A stretch of DNA of 19,788 bases from Gammaproteobacteria bacterium (GTDB lineage: Bacteria; Pseudomonadota; Gammaproteobacteria; DAOWEP01), in contig DAOWEP010000151.1 of the NCBI GenBank assembly GCA_030638455.1, positions 1 to 19,788 on the forward strand, in the 5' to 3' direction. Positions within the stretch are counted from its first letter, which is position 1. Every line of letters begins with the position of its first letter. The notes under the pieces are model-generated. The model was given only the letters and a program-made list of their open reading frames with translations. It searched no databases and had not been told where the DNA came from. Both the position numbers and the translations under genes were made by a program. Shown piece by piece: positions 15,025-19,788 of the stretch.

Positions 15025-15327
15025 ATGGAAAACCGTATGGGAAAACGCATCAACGAGAACATCAGTGTTCTGTTTTACAGTGATGGATTGCCGGTTTGCG
15101 TGGGAAAAACGATGAATGTTGCCCCGAGTGGGGTTTTTGTGGAAAACGGGTGTCATTCGGAGAATGAGAACCAAGATGTAGATATGGCATTTGTGATCCT
15201 CAATAATAATGAGACGAACTTCTATCGTGTTAATGCGCATGTCGTTCATCGTTCGCAAACAGGGTTAGGTTTGATGATAGATCACTTCGATGAGGGGCCA
15301 TATACCAATAAAGGCGTACAAGGTTAG
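15025..15327 (+). CDS. PilZ-domain protein (possible c-di-GMP receptor)
   Basis: A 100-residue protein with a minimal PilZ domain. The two binding elements of the family are visible: RMGKR (Arg4, Arg8) fits RxxxR, and NVAPSG (31-36) fits the second motif [D/N]xSxxG with Ala in place of Ser. The beta strands NISVLFYSD, SGVFVEN and FYRVNAHVVHR and the closing GLGLMIDHFD are typical. If the Ala is tolerated it binds cyclic di-GMP and would link that second messenger to pili, motility or surface polymer; the partner is unknown. AGGAGG lies about 8 nt before the ATG. It ends 40 bp before the aldolase gene on the same strand, and the two may be co-transcribed without an obvious shared role. The only pilus gene in the window, the PilU-like ATPase, is some 3.3 kb away. 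Confidence 0.82.
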   Translation: MENRMGKRINENISVLFYSDGLPVCVGKTMNVAPSGVFVENGCHSENENQDVDMAFVILNNNETNFYRVNAHVVHRSQTGLGLMIDHFDEGPYTNKGVQG

Positions 15328-15367
15328 AGAGGCTAAATTAACTCGTTAGATGGAGAGTGAGGTTAGT

Positions 15368-16381
15368 ATGCAAGACCAGTTGAATGAAACAGTCAATGCC
15401 CTGGTTCAGAAGGGTAAAGGTATTCTTGCTGTCGATGAAAGCGCCCCTACTATAGCAAAACGGTTCAAAGCGATTGATGTTGAGTCGACAGAAGAGAACC
15501 GTCGTAGCTACCGATCCATGATATTGTCAACACCGGATCTGGGTCAGTTTATCAGTGGCGTTATTCTTTTTGAAGAAACCCTGGGGCAAAGCACGGACGA
15601 TGGTACGTTGATACCTGAATTACTCACGCAGCAGGGTATTGTCCCTGGTATTAAGGTTGATAAGGGAAAGTTACCACTGGCAAATGCTCCGGGCGACGAG
15701 ATTACACAAGGTCTGGATGGACTGGCCCAACGCCTGGAAGGGTACAAGGAACAAGGAGCAAGGTTCGCGAAATGGCGTGATGTCTACTCAATATCCGGAA
15801 CTACTCCGAGTAAGCTTGCTATAGAAACCAATGCCGAAGTTCTTGCACGCTATGCGGCAATCTGTCAGGAGCAGGGCGTTGTACCTATTGTTGAACCGGA
15901 AGTGTTAATTGATGGTGACCATAGCATGGAACGCTGCGCTGAGATCACTGAAGTTGTTCTTCACGAGGTATTCCATGCGCTACACAGGCATCATGTGGTA
16001 CTGGAACACATGCTACTGAAACCCAGTATGGTGGTACCCGGTAAAGAGTTGCAAAAGGCGTCACCAAAGCAAGTGGCCAAGCAGACCATCAGGATAATCA
16101 GGCGCACAGTACCGGTAGCGGTACCGAGTATTAATTTCCTTTCTGGTGGGCAGGCGCCGGAAGAGGCCACAGCCAATCTTAACGCGATGAATCAACACGG
16201 ACAGCAGCCATGGGAACTGACCTTTTCCTACGGGCGTGCGCTGCAACAGCTTGCTTTGCAGGCATGGAAAGGTGATCCAGATAATCTAAAAAGCACTCAG
16301 ACAGCCCTTTACAAGCGTGCAAAACTTAATGGTGCCGCACGTTATGGAGACTATAGTCTGGCTATGGAGTCAGAAGATTAA
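15368..16381 (+). CDS. Fructose-bisphosphate aldolase, class I
   Basis: A 337-residue aldolase of the Schiff-base (class I, animal-like) type that splits fructose 1,6-bisphosphate to dihydroxyacetone phosphate and glyceraldehyde 3-phosphate in glycolysis, and the reverse in gluconeogenesis. Active-site residues visible: Asp23 (GILAVDES), Lys97 (GIKVDKG), Lys135 (FAKWR), Glu177 (VEPE) and the Schiff-base Lys218 in LEHMLLKPSMVVPG. The phosphate-binding FLSGG (257-261) and SYGRALQ segments are also present. It is shorter than the vertebrate enzymes and ends in ESED rather than the C-terminal Tyr of muscle aldolase. The ATG at 15368 is preferred because GAGG lies 5 nt upstream; an upstream in-frame ATG at 15350 would add six residues. 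No class II aldolase is in the window. Confidence 0.93.
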   Translation: MQDQLNETVNALVQKGKGILAVDESAPTIAKRFKAIDVESTEENRRSYRSMILSTPDLGQFISGVILFEETLGQSTDDGTLIPELLTQQGIVPGIKVDKGKLPLANAPGDEITQGLDGLAQRLEGYKEQGARFAKWRDVYSISGTTPSKLAIETNAEVLARYAAICQEQGVVPIVEPEVLIDGDHSMERCAEITEVVLHEVFHALHRHHVVLEHMLLKPSMVVPGKELQKASPKQVAKQTIRIIRRTVPVAVPSINFLSGGQAPEEATANLNAMNQHGQQPWELTFSYGRALQQLALQAWKGDPDNLKSTQTALYKRAKLNGAARYGDYSLAMESED

Positions 16382-16439
16382 CGAACAGTCTGCATTGTAA
16401 ATTGTTCTGTATTTTTGAAGGTACCTGGAGGAAATGGAT

Positions 16440-16958
16440 ATGAAAGACCCGCTTCATCATGATCCTGTGCAGATTGTAGGGGATGTGTATGAGAAGTTAC
16501 TCGAACGAACGTTGGAAGCTTTTAAAGAAGCGGAGAAAAAGTCGGCCCCGATTCTGCATAAAATGGTTGATAAAGCAAGAGATAAGACCATTGAGCTAAA
16601 GGAATTGTCAAAGGAAGAGGCAGAGAAGCTGTCTGATTATATGAAAAGAGATCTGACCGATGCTGCCGGCTACCTTTCAGAAACCGGTGATGAGCTCAAG
16701 GATTGGTTGGGTTTTGAGACAAGGTTGATAGAAGATAAACTATTTAATCTGTTCGCCCAGGCGGCAGATAAAACCACAGTCGAACTAGTAAAGCTAAAGG
16801 AAAAAGCGAAGCAGGCCTCAAGCTACCGCACAGGTGAAGTAACAGGCCCAGGCACGCTTGTGTGTGAGCAATGCAAGGCAAAACTACATTTTCACAAACC
16901 AGGAAAAATACCCCCCTGTTACAGTTGTCATGCAACGCTTTTTCACCGCAGTCATTGA
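16440..16958 (+). CDS. Zinc-ribbon-containing protein, DUF1451/YbeL-like
   Basis: A 172-residue protein with a long charged helical body (about 12-125, rich in Lys, Glu and Leu, likely coiled-coil) and a C-terminal zinc ribbon. The ribbon follows GEVTGPGTLVCEQC and has Cys142, Cys145, Cys160 and Cys163 in two CxxC pairs. This matches the layout of Escherichia coli YbeL (DUF1451), whose function is unknown. Cytoplasmic, with no membrane segment. The ATG at 16440 is chosen since GGAGG (16427-16431) is 8 nt upstream; the ATG at 16434 is only 2 nt from it. It follows the aldolase by 58 bp on the same strand; no terminator separates them, so an operon is possible. Confidence 0.85.
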   Translation: MKDPLHHDPVQIVGDVYEKLLERTLEAFKEAEKKSAPILHKMVDKARDKTIELKELSKEEAEKLSDYMKRDLTDAAGYLSETGDELKDWLGFETRLIEDKLFNLFAQAADKTTVELVKLKEKAKQASSYRTGEVTGPGTLVCEQCKAKLHFHKPGKIPPCYSCHATLFHRSH

Positions 16959-17098
16959 TACTGATGAACTAATTAGATAGTTGCAATAGAGGTCTCAAAC
17001 AGATCAACAGCCTGGTAGTTATTTCTGGTATCAATGCCTGTAGTTATGTAGTCTGTTAGACTGTTGTATTATCCACGAGCATCGACAGGATGAAAACG

Positions 17099-18673
17099 AT
17101 GGTCAATACAAGTACCCAGAATCAAGCACTCATTACCGCTCTATTGAATCCGGCTTTGTATGATCATCCAGTTTTAAATATTCAGCTTATTGAAACCCAT
17201 ATTTCATGGGTTATTCTGACTGGACCATACGCATACAAGATTAAAAAACCGGTAAATTTGGGCTTTCTGGATTTTTCTACGCTGGAGAAGCGGAAATATT
17301 ACTGCGAAGAAGAATTACGCCTAAACCGTCGTCTGGCGCCTGAGATTTATTTACAGATAGTGAAGATAACGGGTACTCCTGAGAAACCTTTATTAATGGA
17401 TGAAGGTAATACAATCGAGTATGCAGTAAAAATGGTGCAGTTTCCACAAGAGGCACAACTGGACAGAGCGCTTGAACTTGGTGATTTGCAACCTGAACAA
17501 ATAAATCTTATCGCCCGGTTGATTTCAGATTTTCACAAGAAGATCGCAATCGCTGATAAAGATAGTGTTTTCGGTGATCCTGAGCATGTGTATCAACCGG
17601 TTTTGGAGAACTTCTCCCAGATTCGGGAACGTGTAACGGATAAAAAATTCGTCGAAATACTTGATGAATTGGCCTGTTGGAGTGAATCTGCGTATGAAGA
17701 TCTTCAGCATGTGTTTGTGAAGCGTAAGAAGGAAGGGTTTATTCGAGAATGCCATGGCGACTTACATTTACGCAATCTTGCCTGGTTTAATAATTCTCCA
17801 ATTGCATTTGATTGTCTCGAGTTTAATCCTGAGTTACGTTGGATAGACGTAATCAGTGAGGTGGCCTTTCTAGTCATGGATTTGCAGGATCATCATCAGC
17901 CACAAATGGCCAGTCGATTTTTGAATGACTATCTAGAATATAGTGGTGATTATGCCGGGATACGTGTACTTGTATTTTACCTTGTTTACAGGGCCCTGGT
18001 CAGGGCAAAGGTCGATGCGATACGACTTGATCAGGCTGCGATTAGCAAAGATGAGAAAACAGAAGAGGAAAATAGTCTTTCTGGTTATTTAAAACTTGCA
18101 CGGGACTATACTAAATGCACAACACCACAATTAATTATTACACGGGGTATGTCGGCTTCGGGGAAGAGCACATTAACTGAACCGCTAATGGAGCAATTGG
18201 GTGCAATTAGGATTCGGTCAGATGTTGAGCGCAAGCGAATCTATGATCTGGATCCAGAGGAGGACGCTACCGTAGCTATTAGGGAAGGCATTTACACACC
18301 CGAGGCTACACATCTGACTTATAATAGATTGGCTGAACTTGCTGAACTCGTGATAGATGCCGGGTATTCGGTAATTGTCGATGCCACCTTTCTGGAAGAA
18401 GGAAAACGAAACCAATTCAGGAATTTGGCAATAGAAAAAAAAGTACCCTTTATTATTCTGGAATTTACTGCATCAATAGATACCTTGCGACAACGAATCA
18501 GAACCCGCAAGCATGATGTGTCAGATGCGGATATGCTGATACTGGAACACCAATATTCAGATTGGCAGCCATTGAGTAAGGAGGAAAAACGATTTTGCAT
18601 TGAAATTAATACTGAAGTTACTTTTGATGTTATGCAGGTCGTCAGTGATATCAAATCTTGTAGTAAATGGTAA
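17099..18673 (+). CDS. Fusion of APH-like phosphotransferase and P-loop kinase/ATPase domain
   Basis: A 524-residue two-domain protein. The N-terminal part (about 1-320) resembles aminoglycoside phosphotransferase/choline kinase folds: a Lys-rich strand YAYKIKKPVNLGFLDFS, the catalytic loop HGDLHLRN (219-226, with Asp221 as base and Asn226 binding metal), and Asp238 (FDCLEF) in the metal position. The C-terminal part (about 342-524) is a small P-loop kinase-like domain, with Walker A GMSASGKST (350-358), SDVERKR (374-380) and VDATF (427-431). Such fusions exist in proteobacteria and are annotated as AAA ATPase or bifunctional phosphotransferase/ATP-binding proteins; the substrate is unknown, and resistance should not be assumed. 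The ATG at 17099 has AGGA about 8 nt upstream; the ATG at 17090 would add three residues. It converges on msrAB with only 13 bp between stops. Confidence 0.85.
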   Translation: MVNTSTQNQALITALLNPALYDHPVLNIQLIETHISWVILTGPYAYKIKKPVNLGFLDFSTLEKRKYYCEEELRLNRRLAPEIYLQIVKITGTPEKPLLMDEGNTIEYAVKMVQFPQEAQLDRALELGDLQPEQINLIARLISDFHKKIAIADKDSVFGDPEHVYQPVLENFSQIRERVTDKKFVEILDELACWSESAYEDLQHVFVKRKKEGFIRECHGDLHLRNLAWFNNSPIAFDCLEFNPELRWIDVISEVAFLVMDLQDHHQPQMASRFLNDYLEYSGDYAGIRVLVFYLVYRALVRAKVDAIRLDQAAISKDEKTEEENSLSGYLKLARDYTKCTTPQLIITRGMSASGKSTLTEPLMEQLGAIRIRSDVERKRIYDLDPEEDATVAIREGIYTPEATHLTYNRLAELAELVIDAGYSVIVDATFLEEGKRNQFRNLAIEKKVPFIILEFTASIDTLRQRIRTRKHDVSDADMLILEHQYSDWQPLSKEEKRFCIEINTEVTFDVMQVVSDIKSCSKW

Positions 18674-18686
18674 TAATCACGAATTG

Positions 18687-19788
18687 CTACATAAATAACA
18701 TTGCCAGCCCCTCATAACCCTCGGAAACTAGTTCTTCCTTTGGTATAAATTTAAGCGATGCTGAATTAATGCAGTAGCGCAATCCAGTCGGTGCAGGGCC
18801 ATCCGGGAAAACATGCCCCAGATGAGAGTCGGCAAGACGGCTTCTAAGCTCTGTTCTTGTTGAAAAAAGTTTTCTGTCTTCCTTTTCGACAAGTGCATCT
18901 GTTGTTATCGGTCGGATAAAGCTCGGCCAGCCTGTTTTTGAGTCATATTTGTCTTTTGAGCTGAATAAAGGTTCACCTGATACTACGTCTACATAGATAC
19001 CTTCTTCATGATTATCCCAATAGGTATTATTAAAGGCTCGTTCGGTGCCATCTTCCTGGGTTACCTCATATTGCAGGCTGGTTAATGTTTTCTTTAACGC
19101 TGCCTTGTCAGGCCTAACAAAGGAACGGGTTACCGAATCAGGTTTATTGTTTGTACCCATGTTTTTTTCTCTCGTGCTGTTTTTTAATGCCATTTCCTTT
19201 TCAGCTATTTTTTCCAGATACTGATCGCGGCCAGAGTTATAACGATAGAACTTGTAGCGAATTGGATTTCTCTTATAGTAATCCTGATGATAATCCTCGG
19301 CTACATAAAATTTACTAGCTGGTTTGATTTCAGTGACCATTTTTCCAGAATATAAGCCGCTTTTGTCAAGCGCAGACCTTGAGTTCAGGGCTAACTGTTT
19401 TTGTGTATCGTTATGGTAATAAATGCCGGAACGGTATTGTGTGCCTCTATCAACAAATGAACCACCTGCATCTGTAGGGTCTATTTGATGCCAGAAAACA
19501 TCGACCAGTTTCTCGTAGGAAACCTTTCTGGGGTCATAGGTAATTTGTACGGCCTCTGTATGTCCAGTCGTGCCGGATGAGACTTGTTTGTATGTGGGAT
19601 TGTTTTTATGGCCATCTATATATCCTGATATCACGGATGAAACTCCATCAAGCTTTTCAAATGGTGGTTCCATGCACCAGAAACACCCACCTGCAAATGT
19701 GGCTATTGCCGTCCCTGATGGTTGCTGCATATTTTGTCCAGGTTGATCTATCTCGGGAGCGCTTTGTACAAAGGTACTTTTAAATATG
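18687..19788 (-). CDS. msrAB: Bifunctional methionine sulfoxide reductase MsrA/MsrB (5' end outside window)
   Basis: MsrA and MsrB domains fused in one chain. From the internal Met at 19730, MsrA carries GCFWC (Cys16, Cys19) and continues to about residue 175 with EDYHQDYYKRNP. MsrB (about 205-340) has GWPSF, HLGHVFPDGP and the catalytic Cys320 (RYCINS). The two CxxC zinc pairs of zinc-type MsrB are absent, as YVDVVSGEPLF shows, and the position of the usual resolving Cys (GCGWPSF) is Thr (KTGWPSF), so another reductant or Cys is likely used. The enzyme repairs S- and R-methionine sulfoxide. The frame stays open upstream of that Met to the window edge, at least 19 more codons ending in IDQPGQN, so the true start and probably a signal peptide lie outside; a periplasmic or envelope location is possible. 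Confidence 0.92.
   Translation of the reverse strand, partial: IFKSTFVQSAPEIDQPGQNMQQPSGTAIATFAGGCFWCMEPPFEKLDGVSSVISGYIDGHKNNPTYKQVSSGTTGHTEAVQITYDPRKVSYEKLVDVFWHQIDPTDAGGSFVDRGTQYRSGIYYHNDTQKQLALNSRSALDKSGLYSGKMVTEIKPASKFYVAEDYHQDYYKRNPIRYKFYRYNSGRDQYLEKIAEKEMALKNSTREKNMGTNNKPDSVTRSFVRPDKAALKKTLTSLQYEVTQEDGTERAFNNTYWDNHEEGIYVDVVSGEPLFSSKDKYDSKTGWPSFIRPITTDALVEKEDRKLFSTRTELRSRLADSHLGHVFPDGPAPTGLRYCINSASLKFIPKEELVSEGYEGLAMLFM

Noticed and set aside
17099..18100. Reading the APH-like domain as an antibiotic resistance gene
   Set aside because: The fold is shared by many metabolic kinases and the P-loop fusion has no known resistance role.
1..19788. Search by eye for a defence island, CRISPR array, prophage or tRNA-linked integration site
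   Set aside because: No regularly spaced repeats, integrase, transposase, tRNA or restriction genes were seen; helicases and the NYN protein here have housekeeping neighbours.

Overview
The window reads as an ordinary chromosomal segment of a gammaproteobacterium. Support comes from the family set: DbpA, RhlE, RlmA, a PilU-type ATPase, a YbeL-like zinc-ribbon protein, a DUF2784 protein, a 17-kDa-antigen-type lipoprotein and a bifunctional MsrAB. Base composition is moderate and uneven: recQ is visibly GC-rich, while rlmA and many intergenic stretches are AT-rich. I see no phage genes, transposase, CRISPR array, tRNA or rRNA. Both ends cut a gene: a hybrid histidine kinase on the left and MsrAB on the right.

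Left part (1-8819): the 3' end of a hybrid sensor kinase is followed by genes dominated by nucleic-acid handling. On the minus strand are the DEAD-box helicase dbpA, the DNA helicase recQ, a NYN-domain putative RNase and the DEAD-box helicase rhlE. On the plus strand are the 23S rRNA methyltransferase rlmA, a CspA-type cold shock protein with a strong terminator, and a small RRM RNA-binding protein. DbpA and RlmA both act on 23S rRNA in known organisms; RhlE, CspA and small RRM proteins are linked to RNA remodelling in the cold. The neighbourhood therefore looks like an RNA/ribosome maintenance cluster, although the genes are not one operon.

Middle part (8820-14055): a short inverted-repeat element resembling a MITE or REP remnant lies before a SulP-family anion transporter with a STAS domain. 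A PilU-like pilus retraction ATPase follows on the minus strand. Then come small genes: a 34-residue single-membrane-span ORF with its own terminator, a 64-residue hypothetical, a weak 82-residue hydrophobic ORF, a ribosome-hibernation factor (HPF/RaiA) fused to a cold-shock-like domain, a four-cysteine small protein and a DUF2784 membrane protein.

Right part (14056-19788): a glycine-zipper lipoprotein, a PilZ-domain protein (possible c-di-GMP receptor), class I fructose-bisphosphate aldolase, a DUF1451/YbeL-like zinc-ribbon protein, a two-domain protein joining an aminoglycoside-phosphotransferase-like kinase to a P-loop kinase/ATPase, and convergent to it MsrAB, which probably starts outside the window.

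I did not find a convincing new multi-gene system. The items most worth a second look are the inverted-repeat element, the HPF-cold-shock fusion, the APH-like/P-loop fusion, the 34-residue membrane ORF with its terminator, and the RNA-handling neighbourhood.
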